A stretch of 64,000 nt of DNA from Microcoleus sp. FACHB-61 (GCA_014695295.1 JACJNY010000064.1:92659-156658), one strand, 5' to 3'. Counted from the first letter of the stretch, positions 16,995 through 27,105 are shown. The notes: a model not told the origin generated them from the letters alone. A program made the numbers and translations.

Positions 16995-18587
16995 ATGCGA
17001 GTTCTTCTAGTTTACCCGCTGTTTCCGAAAACATTTTGGTCTTACGAGAAAATCCTAGAATTAGTCGATCGCAAAGTGCTGCTGCCACCGCTGGGTTTGG
17101 TAACGGTAGCAGCTATTTTACCCCAAGAATGGGAATTTAAGTTAGTCGATCGCAACATCAGACAAATCACCGAAGCAGAATGGGAATGGGCAGAGCTCGT
17201 TATTCTCTCCGCAATGATTGTCCAAAAAGAAGATTTGCTAGACATAATTCGCGAAGCAAAACGGCGCGGTAAATCCGTAGCTTGTGGCGGCCCCTACCCG
17301 ACTTCCGTACCCGAAGAACCTCAAGCAGCGGGCATAGATTACCTGATTCTCGACGAAGGCGAAATCACCTTGCCGATGTTTGTCGAAGCAATAGGGCGCG
17401 GCGAAAAAAGCGGAATGTATCGATCGGACGGCGTAAAACCCGATGTTACCACAACCCCGGTTCCCCGCTTCGACTTGCTGGAATTAGACGCCTACGACTC
17501 AATGTCGATTCAATTTTCCCGAGGCTGTCCTTTCCAGTGCGAATTCTGCGACATCATCGTCCTCTACGGCCGCAAACCCCGCACGAAAGAACCACAACAA
17601 TTGATCGCAGAACTAGACTGTCTCTACAACTTAGGCTGGCGGCGCGGCGTGTTCATGGTAGACGACAACTTTATCGGCAATAAACGCAGCGTCAAACTGT
17701 TGCTAAAAGACTTAAAAGTCTGGCAAGAAGAACACAAATTTCCGTTTACTTTCAACACAGAAGCATCCATCGATTTAGCCCAAGACCAAGAATTGATGGA
17801 CATGATGGTTGCTTGCAATTTCAATGCAGTGTTTCTAGGGATTGAAACTCCCGATGAAGAAAGCCTGCAAATGACGAAAAAATTCCAAAATACCCGCAAT
17901 TCCCTGATCGAATCCGTAGAGTTAATTGCCAAATCCGGTTTGCGAGTAATGGCCGGATTTATCATCGGATTCGACGGCGAAAAACCCGGTGCCGGCCAGC
18001 GGATTGTCCAGTTTGCCGAAGCAGCAGCAATTCCGAGCACAACCTTTGGAATGCTGCAAGCTTTGCCGCACACTGCATTGTCCCACAGACTAGCAAAAGA
18101 AGGGCGGTTGCGCGACAAATCTGGCAACCTCAACCAGACTACCTTGATGAACTTTATCCCGACGCGGCCTCTCGAAGATATAGCCCGGGAATATGTCGAG
18201 GCATTCTGCGAAGTGTACGATGCTGAGAAATATTTAGACCGGACTTATCGCCATTTCTTAATGTTGGGTGCACCTACAGCAAATATACCTGCAAGAATTC
18301 CCAGTTGGATAGACTTGCGAGCACTGCTAACTGTGGTGTGGCGGCAAGGAGTCAAGCGTAAAACTCGCTGGAAGTTCTGGCATCATTTGTTCAGCATTTT
18401 CAAGCGCAATCCTGCGGTTTGGGATCACTATTTAACAGTGTGTGCTCACAACGAGCATTTTCTGGAATACCGCCAGATTGTGCGGGATGAAATTGAAGCT
18501 CAATTGGCTGACTTTTTGGCTAATGAGTCTCAAACTGTATATCAAGAACCTGTTGCTGTTGAGGAAAAGCAAGTGCAAGCGGTTTAG
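16995..18587 (+). CDS. B12-binding-domain radical SAM protein (DUF4070 type)
   Basis: A 530-residue protein. Residues 1-140 are a cobalamin-binding-like Rossmann domain (VLLVYPLFPKTFWSYE, VACGGPYPTSVPEE, DYLILDEGEITLP). Residues about 165-400 are a radical SAM barrel with the CX3CX2C cluster motif CPFQCEFC in SRGCPFQCEFCDII. The C-terminal 130 residues (HFLMLGAPTANIPARIP, YLTVCAHNEHFLEYRQ) match the extension common in cyanobacterial members. Related proteins include hopanoid C-2 methylase-like enzymes and many uncharacterised ones. The reaction is likely a methylation or radical rearrangement, not predictable further. It stands alone, with ATG 16995. Confidence 0.88.
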   Translation: MRVLLVYPLFPKTFWSYEKILELVDRKVLLPPLGLVTVAAILPQEWEFKLVDRNIRQITEAEWEWAELVILSAMIVQKEDLLDIIREAKRRGKSVACGGPYPTSVPEEPQAAGIDYLILDEGEITLPMFVEAIGRGEKSGMYRSDGVKPDVTTTPVPRFDLLELDAYDSMSIQFSRGCPFQCEFCDIIVLYGRKPRTKEPQQLIAELDCLYNLGWRRGVFMVDDNFIGNKRSVKLLLKDLKVWQEEHKFPFTFNTEASIDLAQDQELMDMMVACNFNAVFLGIETPDEESLQMTKKFQNTRNSLIESVELIAKSGLRVMAGFIIGFDGEKPGAGQRIVQFAEAAAIPSTTFGMLQALPHTALSHRLAKEGRLRDKSGNLNQTTLMNFIPTRPLEDIAREYVEAFCEVYDAEKYLDRTYRHFLMLGAPTANIPARIPSWIDLRALLTVVWRQGVKRKTRWKFWHHLFSIFKRNPAVWDHYLTVCAHNEHFLEYRQIVRDEIEAQLADFLANESQTVYQEPVAVEEKQVQAV

Positions 18588-18693
18588 GGTTGTAGAATTC
18601 AACCGCAGATAAACGCAGGTAAACGCAGATGAATGTAAGATTGTCTGCGTTTATTTGGTTATACTTAGTTTATAGACTGAGTTTGTTAAGAGT

Positions 18694-18939
18694 ATGGAAA
18701 CTGTCAATATCCATCAAGCTAAAACGAATTTCTCACGGCTATTGTCGCGTGTGGAAATGGGAGAAGAAATCATTATTTCCAACGAAGGCATCCCAGTCGC
18801 GAAGTTGGTTCCGTTTCGTACTTCATCCAATCGACGAGCTAGTTTGGGACAAGATCGAGGGAGATTTGTTTTGCCAGAGGACTTTAACGATCCTTTGCCA
18901 AAAGAGATTTTGACAGCATTCGAGGGAGATGAAGAGTGA
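18694..18939 (+). CDS. Phd/YefM-family antitoxin
   Basis: An 81-residue antitoxin. The N-terminal half (METVNIHQAKTNFSRLLSRV, then EIIISNEGIPVAKLVP) is the Phd/YefM DNA-binding fold; the C-terminal tail (GRFVLPEDFNDPLPKEIL) is the toxin-binding part typical of partners of PIN toxins. Its TGA overlaps the GTG start of the toxin at 18936, so translation is coupled. It likely represses its own promoter. Confidence 0.92.
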   Translation: METVNIHQAKTNFSRLLSRVEMGEEIIISNEGIPVAKLVPFRTSSNRRASLGQDRGRFVLPEDFNDPLPKEILTAFEGDEE

Positions 18940-19337
18940 AACTCTTGCTGGATACGCAGTGTTTTTTGTGGTGGTTTGCCCAACCAGATCGATTGAATGA
19001 GGAGGCGATCGCACATATTGCCGATGAAACGAACGAATTGTGGTTTTCTGTTGCTAGTGTCTGGGAAATGGGCATCAAAGTTGCGATCGGAAAGTTACCA
19101 CTCCCAGAACCGATAGATACCTACATTTCGACTCGCATGATACAGTTAGATGTCCGCTCGCTGGAAATTACAGCACCTCATGCCCTGCGAGCGGCTGCGT
19201 TACCATTACATCATCGAGATCCCTTCGATCGAATGCTGATTGCCCAGGCTCAGATGGAGGAGATGACCCTTGTGAGTGCTGATTCAATGTTCAAGCAATA
19301 CAGCGATATTGCTATTCTTTGGGCCGCCAATTCGTGA
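18936..19337 (+). CDS. PIN-domain toxin (VapC-type ribonuclease)
   Basis: A 133-residue PIN domain of the type paired with Phd antitoxins. Acidic residues expected for Mg-dependent RNA cleavage are visible: D6 in LLLDTQCFLWW, E44 in SVWEMGIK, and the HHRDPFDRMLIAQA motif with its Asp. The C-terminal LVSADSMF holds the last acidic position. It starts at GTG 18936, overlapping the antitoxin stop by four bases. The pair is complete and likely active. Confidence 0.92.
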   Translation: MKLLLDTQCFLWWFAQPDRLNEEAIAHIADETNELWFSVASVWEMGIKVAIGKLPLPEPIDTYISTRMIQLDVRSLEITAPHALRAAALPLHHRDPFDRMLIAQAQMEEMTLVSADSMFKQYSDIAILWAANS

Positions 19338-19570
19338 GATGAATCTCGTTTCCAAGCTCTTCCTGGAAATGTCATATTCTGCGGATATGCTGGTTCAAGA
19401 AAGCAAGCAGATAGAGCCTCCAGAGACATTCTCCGTCTCCGATGTAGCAGGTAAAATACTACTATTGGCGGCAGCAGTTATTTCGGCAGATAGAGGCGCG
19501 ATCGCCCGCAAATATGAAAATCTAATTACAAGCTCAAAAATATCAAAATATCGATCGCCCTCAACCCGCC

Positions 19571-20467
19571 ATGTTAGGAACAAATCAACTCAGAACAGCC
19601 GCTCTCTTAGGACTCCTAAGCGGCCTTCTCGTTTTAGGAAGTTATTATTTAATCGGCAACGAGCAAGGACTTTACATCGGTTTAGCGCTAGCTGCCTTCT
19701 CAAGTTTTAGCTCTTGGTACTATTCCGACACGGCCGCGTTAATGGCTTACCGCGCTCAGCCGATCGCCCGCAGCGAAGCACCAGAAATATACGATATGGT
19801 AGCATCGCTGAGCGAAAAAGCCCAAATTCCCGTGCCGAAAATATTTCTAGTTCCCACTCAATCTCCGAACGCATTCGCCACAGGAAGAGACCCGGAACAC
19901 GCGACAATAGCAGTTACTGAAGGCATCATCAAGCTGCTTTCCCGCGAAGAATTGGAAGGCGTTATAGCGCACGAACTGACGCACATCCGCAACCGCGACA
20001 CCCTCACTCAAGCAGTTGCAGGAACCATTGCCGGTGCAATTACATTCGTCGGGCGAATTCTTACTTTTGGAGCGCTTTACGGCCCGGTAACGCGGGATAG
20101 CAGACAAGGCGCGAATGCGTTTGGTTTGCTGTTTTTAATCATTTTAGCACCGCTATCAGCAACCGTAATTCAAATGGCGATTTCTCGGACAAGGGAATTT
20201 GCAGCCGACAGCGGTGCGGTGGAAATTACCAATAACCCGATCGGTTTAGCAAACGCGCTGCAGAAATTGGAGAAAATGGGTCATGAAATTCCCATGCACG
20301 GCAATCCTGCGATGTCGCCGCTGCTAATTGTGAATCCTTTTTCGACTAAAGGTTTGCAGTCACTTTTCCGCACTCACCCGCCGACAGAGGAGCGGATTCA
20401 ACGCCTTTTGGAAATCGCGCAGCAGCAGCAAGGTACTCCAGTTATGGCTTACGTGCCCGGAATTTGA
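19571..20467 (+). CDS. htpX: HtpX-type M48 membrane metalloprotease
   Basis: A 298-residue membrane protease of the HtpX family, degrading misfolded membrane proteins. Two hydrophobic segments lie near residues 9-45, the zinc-binding HELTH motif in EGVIAHELTHIRNRD, and two more hydrophobic stretches follow (AVAGTIAGAITFVGRILTF; GLLFLIILAPLSATVIQ). The third zinc ligand is the Glu in REFAADSGAVE. The C-terminal FRTHPPTEERIQRL is the family signature. Start ATG 19571. It is sandwiched between two toxin-antitoxin pairs. Confidence 0.95.
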   Translation: MLGTNQLRTAALLGLLSGLLVLGSYYLIGNEQGLYIGLALAAFSSFSSWYYSDTAALMAYRAQPIARSEAPEIYDMVASLSEKAQIPVPKIFLVPTQSPNAFATGRDPEHATIAVTEGIIKLLSREELEGVIAHELTHIRNRDTLTQAVAGTIAGAITFVGRILTFGALYGPVTRDSRQGANAFGLLFLIILAPLSATVIQMAISRTREFAADSGAVEITNNPIGLANALQKLEKMGHEIPMHGNPAMSPLLIVNPFSTKGLQSLFRTHPPTEERIQRLLEIAQQQQGTPVMAYVPGI

Positions 20468-20494
20468 TCGGTCAAAAATGCAGCAACAATATTT

Positions 20495-20535
20495 AGAAAC
20501 CCGGTGTTTTGAAGCAGCCGGGTTTCTGTTTGTTT
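20495..20535 (+). terminator. Rho-independent terminator of htpX
   Basis: A 10-base perfect inverted repeat, agaaacccgg (20495-20504) and ccgggtttct (20518-20527), is followed by gtttgttt. It lies 28 bases after the htpX stop, between convergent genes. Confidence 0.75.
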
Positions 20536-20606
20536 ATAATGCTCGCTGTATGAAGCGACTAATTCGATAGGTAGGGGCGATCGCTAGTATAAAACTTTTG
20601 CCTTCT

Positions 20607-20990
20607 TCATGACCAAACTCGCTGAATTGGATAAGCATCAAAAGCCTCATCGCGACTAATCAAAACCAGCGAATGATTCATGGTCTGTGCTACCAGAATG
20701 CGATCGAAGGGATCTCGATGATGCAGAGGAAGACCTGCGTAAATCTCAGTGTCTTCAAGTGTAATTGGTAGAATTTGAGCGTTAATGTATTGCAATTCCT
20801 TGGGCAGGTCTTCAAATGGTCGATTCAGGTGAAGCTTACCGACATTAATTTTAATAGAGATTTCCCACAGGCTGGCAATACTAAAATATAAACCTGTTTT
20901 AGTATCGATCGCTTCTTTTGCTTTACTACCTAGATTGGAATCGCCAAGCAAATACCACAGAAAGGCATGAGTATCTAAAAGGGATTCCAT
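20607..20990 (-). CDS. PIN-domain toxin (VapC-type ribonuclease), second pair
   Basis: A 127-residue PIN toxin of the same type as the one at 18936: SLLDTHAFLWYL with the first Asp, ASLWEISIKINVGKL with the Glu, and LPLHHRDPFDRILVAQ and LVLISRDEAFDAY with the remaining acidic residues. The shared architecture indicates both belong to one subfamily. It starts one base after the stop of its antitoxin gene, so they form one transcript. Confidence 0.92.
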   Translation of the reverse strand: MESLLDTHAFLWYLLGDSNLGSKAKEAIDTKTGLYFSIASLWEISIKINVGKLHLNRPFEDLPKELQYINAQILPITLEDTEIYAGLPLHHRDPFDRILVAQTMNHSLVLISRDEAFDAYPIQRVWS

Positions 20991-20991
20991 G

Positions 20992-21213
20992 TTACATATA
21001 TTCCTTTAAATCTTGGAGCGGTTCATCGAAATCATCAGACATAACGATCTGATCGGCCCAACTACCATAACCATGAGGTTGTTCAATTTGTTCGGGAGAT
21101 GATTCTGTTTTGCCGTGTTTTTCAAGTAGATATTTTGCATAATGCAATATCTCTTGTTTGAGAGATTCTGGCATCTTGACGACAGTTTGAAAAATCTCTA
21201 GATCGATAGTCAT
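20992..21213 (-). CDS. DUF2281-like antitoxin
   Basis: A 73-residue protein immediately upstream of the PIN toxin on the same strand. MPESLKQEILHYAKYLLEKH resembles the DUF2281 helix found in antitoxins, and the acidic tail (ADQIVMSDDFDEPLQDLKEY) fits toxin neutralisation. It differs in fold from the Phd antitoxin of the first pair, although the toxins are alike. Confidence 0.82.
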   Translation of the reverse strand: MTIDLEIFQTVVKMPESLKQEILHYAKYLLEKHGKTESSPEQIEQPHGYGSWADQIVMSDDFDEPLQDLKEYM

Positions 21214-21324
21214 GATTTCTGTACAATTTTTACTATGTCATATTCACCAATTATACTGTAATGGCAGTCAGAAGGTATTTGGTGCGAAGGGAGAGCGCCC
21301 TGTGATTGCTCTCCCTTAATACGA

Positions 21325-21528
21325 TTACTTGCGATCGCACAAACGCGGGTTTGTCTGTTTGTCCTTGTCTGTTTCAGTCGGCTCATCTTTCTGCAACGCT
21401 GTCAGGATTTGAAAGCACAGCTTGAGCAGAAACAGTAATCCGCCTGCTGTTGGATCGCACAAAGTCGCAAAGCCAACCACCGCAAATTCAATTACTTTGA
21501 GCCATTTCTTTTTGTTATAAGGTTTCAT
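21325..21528 (-). CDS. Small membrane protein of unknown function, divergent to the NACHT gene
   Basis: A 67-residue frame: a basic N-terminus (MKPYNKKKWLKVIEF), one or two hydrophobic stretches (AVVGFATL; GGLLFLLKLCFQILTAL), and a polar Lys/Asp/Thr-rich tail. No family was recognised. It begins 130 bases from the divergent NACHT-type gene, and the intervening DNA is AT-rich with aaatagaa repeats, suggesting a shared control region. It could be a real small gene linked to the NACHT system or a chance frame. Confidence 0.5.
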   Translation of the reverse strand: MKPYNKKKWLKVIEFAVVGFATLCDPTAGGLLFLLKLCFQILTALQKDEPTETDKDKQTNPRLCDRK

Positions 21529-21658
21529 CTCTCACTCTCAGGTGTAAAATGTTGACACTTTTAAGATTAGGAGTGGTCAAATAGAAAAAAAACTGCTAAC
21601 AAATAGAAAGGCAGATAGAAATAAATAGAAATAAATAGATAATGGAGCTTAGTGAAAG

Positions 21659-22540
21659 GTGGATTCTCAGTTTAAATCGATAGAAGAACAACAGTTTTTA
21701 GAAGCGATCGCTCTCCAACTGAACCTGACAGGCGATACACTAGCGACATTCTTGGCACGTTTTAATCGAAAAAATGCTGATAGAGAAAATGTGACTCTGG
21801 TAAGTTTTATTAGATGGAACAAGGAACCGGAAGATGCCTCTCAGAAACTTCAAGATGAATTAAAGAAAATTTGCAAAATCTTCGAGGATAATGGTGGCCC
21901 ATCTAATAAACCCAAACGAGGGAGAGCAGCTAAAGGTCAAAATCCGTGGGAGCAAGGGTATAAATGGCTCTGGGAATCTCGTTTTCCAGAATGGCAACAG
22001 CAAAATAATCAGCCACTATCCTTACCAGGAGAAATATGTAGAAAGGGTCAAGCTAATATTGATGCGTTAGTTCAGGAGGTACGATCGCGCCTCCACGATC
22101 ACATCCAAGGCTTACATGGCACGATGCCACTTTGGGGTGTCGATCGTTGGGTGCCGTTGGGTGAGTTGTTTGTGGATGTCAATATTCTGGAGAAACTGAG
22201 CAGTAGTTGTATGTCTGAACTCGATGACTTGTGGGAGGATTTCAGCAAAAATCCCAGCTATCGCAGTTTAGATCGCATGGGCTCGGGCAGGGAACAGGAA
22301 CGGGTGTCAGGCTTAGAGGTGGTGGCGAAGAATACAAACCTGATGGTGGTGGGCAAACCGGGTTCGGGAAAAACCACGTATTTGCAACGAGTGGTGACGG
22401 AGTGCAATGCAGGAAAATTACAAGCACATCGGATTCCGGTTTTGATTAGGCTGCGGGATTTTGTGAACGATGGACGTTTTGTGAAGGATGGAGGTGAGGT
22501 AGCCTATCCCCTAAAGCCTTATTTAGAGAAATATTGGTAG
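21659..22540 (+). pseudogene. NACHT NTPase, N-terminal part before an in-frame TAG
   Basis: Codes for 293 residues from GTG 21659. Residues 1-75 are a helical domain of unknown type, followed by a basic linker and a second helical region. The NACHT core then starts with the Walker A motif LMVVGKPGSGKTTYLQRV near residue 235 and RIPVLIRLRDF. The frame ends at TAG 22538-22540 after YLEKYW, in the middle of the NACHT domain. The same frame continues directly downstream with the Walker B motif, so one nonsense change separates two halves of a protein of about 868 codons. NACHT proteins of this kind act in anti-phage defence in other bacteria; that role is inferred here. Confidence 0.85.
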
Positions 22541-24265
22541 TTATCAGATGCAGAAAGCCTACTCAAGCAAGGTCGGGTGCTGGTTCTGTTGGATGGCTTA
22601 GATGAGGTGACGGGGGAGAATGGGAAAAAAATCACCAAGGAAATTAAGAAGTTTACTGGTGACTATCCGCAGGTGCAAGTAATTGTGACGTGTCGAACGC
22701 AGAGTCAGGAGTCGCGGTTTGAGCGGTTTGATTATGTGGAAGTTGCGGATTTTAATGAAGGTCAGGTGGGATCGTTTTCAGAACATTGGTTTAAGACGGT
22801 GATGCGGGATGAGTCGGCAGGACTGGCGAGGGCGGGGGAGTTTCTGGATCAACTCTTTTTGGAGTCGCATAAGCCGATTCGGGATTTAGCAATTACGCCG
22901 ATTTTGCTGAGTTTGACCTGTGCAGTATTTCATGAGACTGGGAAGTTTTACTCGAAGCGATCGAAGCTTTATAAAAAGGGCTTGAAGTTGCTACTAGAGA
23001 AGTGGAACAAGCCGCGGGAGATTGAGCGAGATGAGATTTATGTAAATTTGTCAGTGGAGCAAAAGTTGAAGTTACTGAGTTATCTAGCTGTGAAAAAGTT
23101 TGAGCAGACGCAGTATGTGTTGTTTGAGCAGACGGAGATTGAAGGATATATTGCGGAGTTTTTGGGGATTGGGCAGCCAGAGAGTCGGGCGGTGTTGAGG
23201 GCGATGGAAGCAAAGGATGGGTTGTTGATTCAGAGGGCGGAAGAGGTTTGGTCATTTTCGCATCTGACGTTTCAAGAGTATTTGGTAGCGACGTGGTTTG
23301 GCAAACACTCAAGCGTAGAATGTTTAGCTAAACATTTTATAAAGCAGCATTGGAGAGAGGTATATTTACTAGCCTCTGAAATTATTGATACTCCTCAAGA
23401 TGCAGTTCATTTTATTAAAAAATCCAAAGAAATAATTGACATTAGCTTTTTAACTCCTAACCTCCAGGAATTTTTGATGGGGTTGTATCAGAAAGCTGAG
23501 AAATCTAAATCTCTTCTTAAGCGAGGGGTAATACGTGCTTTTTATTTTGATATTTCGTTTTTGAAGACTATACATACTGTTGAAATTATTGAGGATGGGA
23601 AGTTTACCCCTGCATGGTTTAACTTACCTGGAAGCAATTTTGCCACGTTGCTTGGCGATTTTAAGCTGACTCTACTGCTTACTCATAGTATAGATATTTG
23701 CTTTGATTTTGGATTTATATCCTATAATCCATTAGAAGAAGCATTTGGGGATGTTTGTAAACTTTCACAAATTAATACTAAAGACGACTTAGGGCTAGAT
23801 TTAATACTTGCTAACCTTCTAATTATTCTCATGAGCTTTACGACTGACTATGCTGAATTGTCTTCGAGGGATGTCTATAGAAAGGTATCTTCTACAATTC
23901 TCAAAGCAATTCAGATACTTTCTAATACTGAGCTGGCAAATGAGTTAAAAGAATTCTGTCTAGAACTTGCGAATGATATAAATATTATCAAAACCAGCAA
24001 AAATAAATTCCAAAGCTGGTTTCAAATTCAGGCTCCAATAAAGGTTGAAGAATTGAAGAACTTGTTAAAAAAATACCGTGACTTTAATTGGAATTGGAAT
24101 TGGACAGAAGACCAGTTTGACTTACAAATAAAATACTATGAAGCGAATATATTATTGGTGGAATGTTTAAATATTAATGAGGTTGTTAGCGAGGAATTTA
24201 AAGACCAAATAAAAGATGAATTGCTATTACCGAACACTGCAACAATTGGGCGATCGCCGTTTTAA
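22541..24265 (+). pseudogene. NACHT NTPase, C-terminal part after the in-frame TAG
   Basis: Same frame as the upstream half. It resumes with LSDAESLLKQGR and then Walker B VLVLLDGLDEVTGENG, sensor strand VIVTCRTQSQESRFERF, and the NACHT helical parts (ITPILLSLTCAVFHE; SFSHLTFQEYLVATWFG). From about 23300 the DNA becomes clearly more AT-rich and the protein (residues after about 260 of this part) has no recognised repeat or domain. Re-initiation at GTG 22577 would give 562 residues without Walker A, unlikely to hydrolyse ATP. Read-through of the TAG or a recent mutation are both possible. Confidence 0.85.
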
Positions 24266-24380
24266 TATACTGGGGTTGTTGATGGAGCGATATATAATGA
24301 TTGCAATTTTGTGGGGTGCGATCGCAAAACGCAGATGATTTCAAATCATCTGCGTTCATCTGCGGTTTAATTAAACCCTA

Positions 24381-26255
24381 TTAAACTGAAGCCGGAACCT
24401 TATCTAAAGGCCGCACTTGACCGAGGAATTCGCGAAGTGCGTCACCTTCCACCACTTCAGTTTCCAACAGTTTCTGCGTAATTGTTTCCAACAATTCCCG
24501 ATTTGCTTTCAGAATATCCAAAGCTTGCTGGTGTGCAGTTTCGACAATTTCCTTCACTTCTTGGTCGATCGCCTCAGCAGTCTGAGCACTTACCGCACGG
24601 CGGGCATTTCCCATACCGTCATTGAGGAACATTGATTGTTGACCTCGATCGTAAGCTAGAGGCCCCAAAACCTTACTCATCCCGTAAGTTGTCACCATCC
24701 GTTCTGCTAAATCAGTCGCCCTTTGCAAGTCGTTGGAAGCGCCAGTAGTAATGCTACCAAACACGACTTCCTCAGCCGATCGCCCGCCCAACAAAGTCGC
24801 AATTTGACCCCGCAATTCCGACTCATCTAACAAGAAACGGTCTTCAGTCGGTAACTGCAAAGTATAGCCCAAAGCAGCCATACCCCGAGGGACGATCGAG
24901 ATTTTGGCAACTTCGCCATTACCAGTCATCAGAGCACCAACCATTGCGTGTCCGACTTCGTGATAAGCAACGATGGTTTTCTCTTTTTCATTGAGCACGC
25001 GGCTTTTCTTTTCCAAGCCCGCTACAATCCGTTCGATCGCCTCTGCAAAGTCTTCCTGCGCCACAGTTAGGCGTTTGTTGCGCGCCGCCAACAAAGCAGC
25101 TTCATTCACCAAATTTGCCAAATCTGCGCCGGAAAAACCGGGGGTGCGAGTGGCTATCGCTTTCAAATTAATATCCGGGCCCAACTTCACTTTTTGAGCG
25201 TGAATGTTCAAAATTTCTTCGCGGCCAGATAAATCGGGGCGATCGACTAAAACTTGGCGGTCGAAACGGCCAGGGCGCAACAAAGCAGCATCCAAACTTT
25301 CCGGGCGGTTAGTTGCAGCCAGCACAATTACCGTAGTATTGCCCGCAGCAAAACCATCCATTTCAGTTAACAGTTGATTGAGAGTTTGTTCGCGTTCGTC
25401 ATTCCCGCCGAAGCTAGCGTTACTGCTACGAGATTTGCCGATCGCGTCCAATTCATCAATGAAAATAATACAAGGAGCCTGTTTCTTAGCCTGCTCGAAT
25501 AAATCTCTAACTCTTGCAGAACCAACACCCACAAACAGTTCCACAAACTCCGAACCGGAAATGCTAAAAAACGGCACGCCAGCTTCACCAGCCACTGCTT
25601 TTGCTAGCAGCGTTTTGCCAGTTCCCGGAGGCCCGACTAACAGCACGCCTTTCGGAATTCGCGCGCCAATTGCCGTAAATCTGTCAGGAGTTTTCAGGAA
25701 TTCAACAACTTCCACTAATTCAGTTTTAGCTTCTTCTACTCCAGCCACATCAGCAAAAGTAATTTTCGCCGATTCGCCTTCTACATAGACCTTAGCTTTG
25801 CTTTTGCCGATCGAGAGCGCGCCCTGCGGCCCGCCGCCCTGCCTGTTCATGAAAAATTGAAAAATGGCCACAAAAATCAGCGGCGGAACCACCCAGCTTA
25901 AAACACTGCCGATCCAGCCATTTTTAGCCGGGGGAGTTGCCGCAAATTCAACGCCTTTTTCTTCCAAAAGTTTAGGAAGTCCCAGGTCAAAAATGGGGGT
26001 AGTTGACAGCACTTCACCTGGTTTGTCGCCTTCGCCTTTGAGTTGGTAGCGAATTTCATTTTGGCCTACCGAAGCCCGCGCCACATCTTGTTCTTGAACC
26101 TGATGGACAAACAAGCTGTAAGGCACTTGTGGAATTTGCGGCCCGAACAAATTCGGCAAAAAGATATTCGCCAGCAGAAACAGACTTGAGAGCAATAACA
26201 AAATATTGCTAATTTGCCGAAAACGAGGTGGTTGGGGCTGGTCTTTAATTGCCAT
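24381..26255 (-). CDS. ftsH: FtsH AAA+ zinc metalloprotease
   Basis: A 624-residue membrane protease; in cyanobacteria such hexamers remove damaged photosystem II D1 and other membrane proteins. TM1 ([20 protein letters not shown]) and TM2 ([20 protein letters not shown]) flank the lumen/periplasm loop. The AAA domain has Walker A GPPGTGKT, Walker [13 protein letters not shown] and the second region of homology [20 protein letters not shown]. The protease has HEVGH in [14 protein letters not shown], with the third ligand in the [13 protein letters not shown] region. Full length. Which of the four cyanobacterial paralogues it is was not resolved. Confidence 0.97.
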   Translation of the reverse strand: MAIKDQPQPPRFRQISNILLLLSSLFLLANIFLPNLFGPQIPQVPYSLFVHQVQEQDVARASVGQNEIRYQLKGEGDKPGEVLSTTPIFDLGLPKLLEEKGVEFAATPPAKNGWIGSVLSWVVPPLIFVAIFQFFMNRQGGGPQGALSIGKSKAKVYVEGESAKITFADVAGVEEAKTELVEVVEFLKTPDRFTAIGARIPKGVLLVGPPGTGKTLLAKAVAGEAGVPFFSISGSEFVELFVGVGSARVRDLFEQAKKQAPCIIFIDELDAIGKSRSSNASFGGNDEREQTLNQLLTEMDGFAAGNTTVIVLAATNRPESLDAALLRPGRFDRQVLVDRPDLSGREEILNIHAQKVKLGPDINLKAIATRTPGFSGADLANLVNEAALLAARNKRLTVAQEDFAEAIERIVAGLEKKSRVLNEKEKTIVAYHEVGHAMVGALMTGNGEVAKISIVPRGMAALGYTLQLPTEDRFLLDESELRGQIATLLGGRSAEEVVFGSITTGASNDLQRATDLAERMVTTYGMSKVLGPLAYDRGQQSMFLNDGMGNARRAVSAQTAEAIDQEVKEIVETAHQQALDILKANRELLETITQKLLETEVVEGDALREFLGQVRPLDKVPASV

Positions 26256-26409
26256 TGATAACAGTCATCCTTTGATTTAAAGCAGTCTTATTCATTTATT
26301 TTCTCATCAACTACCCAACCACTGTCAAGCGGATTCCCTCACTTGATGGATGGGTTAACCAGCCACTGTTGCTTTGAGCAAATTCAAAACTAACAATGAT
26401 CGGATGGTG

Positions 26410-26519
26410 ATATTCGGTGCACCTTACCTCTATCTAGGGTGAGCATTCCGCACCTAATTACCTTGGTGTAAGGTGCGAAATGCTTACGGAATATTTATGC
26501 GGAAATGGGCACCGAATAT
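26410..26519. repeat. MITE-like hairpin touching the tspO stop codon
   Basis: Perfect 11-base ends, atattcggtgc (26410-26420) and gcaccgaatat (26509-26519), enclose a second perfect pair gcaccttac (26419-26427) and gtaaggtgc (26468-26476). The right end is immediately next to the stop codon of the TspO-like gene (26520), so it could fold as its 3' end. Confidence 0.75.
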
Positions 26520-27026
26520 TTATGCAGCTTCTGGGTTTAACTGAATCATTTCCCAAGTGGTATAAGTGCCGATCGCACCCCAAATCACGTAAGGCAAAAG
26601 TAACAAAGCCGCTGTTTGAGAAATCGGCAAAACAGCCAACGTCAACACACCTGCCACAATCTCGCCAGCCCCTCCCAAAATCGTCCCTACTTTCAGACTT
26701 TTGGCTCTGAGAGTAGCAGGAATATAAGCAACTGTTACAATTTCTAAAAGCAAGTACAAAGCCATCAGCAGCCAAGTTTTAAGGCTCCCTGGCTCATGTT
26801 CCCATACAAAAGTAGCGCTGCCGGCCCCGCAAGCAAAAATCACCGTCCAAATGAACGGAATAGCAGGCTCAAAAAACATCCAATCCGGTCTTTCAAGTTT
26901 GACTGCCCAGTTAATATCGCGCAGTTTAAAAAACAGAGTACCGAAGGCGACTAAGAAAGTCACGCCGCCGATAATCATCCAAGATTCAATCATGGTTTTC
27001 AACTTTCCAATTGCTCGATCGCTCAT
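26520..27026 (-). CDS. TspO/MBR-family membrane protein
   Basis: A 168-residue protein with five predicted transmembrane helices, the TspO (translocator protein) fold. Family landmarks are the Pro-containing loop LERPDWMFFEPAIPFIWTVIF, the Trp-rich first half, ALYLLLEIVTVAY and the C-terminal LLLPYVIWGAIGTYTTWEMIQLNP, where W..ig.yttw.m..LNP is typical. TspO proteins bind or break down tetrapyrroles and sterols and respond to stress. This is the divergent cyanobacterial form, so the ligand is uncertain. The stop lies at the edge of a hairpin element. Confidence 0.8.
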   Translation of the reverse strand: MSDRAIGKLKTMIESWMIIGGVTFLVAFGTLFFKLRDINWAVKLERPDWMFFEPAIPFIWTVIFACGAGSATFVWEHEPGSLKTWLLMALYLLLEIVTVAYIPATLRAKSLKVGTILGGAGEIVAGVLTLAVLPISQTAALLLLPYVIWGAIGTYTTWEMIQLNPEAA

Positions 27027-27105
27027 TAAGTCGATCGTGCCAACTCCAAGCCGAACTTAGATCCGCCTTTAGTAATAACTTTTGTAAAGCCCGATGCAAT
27101 TATCC

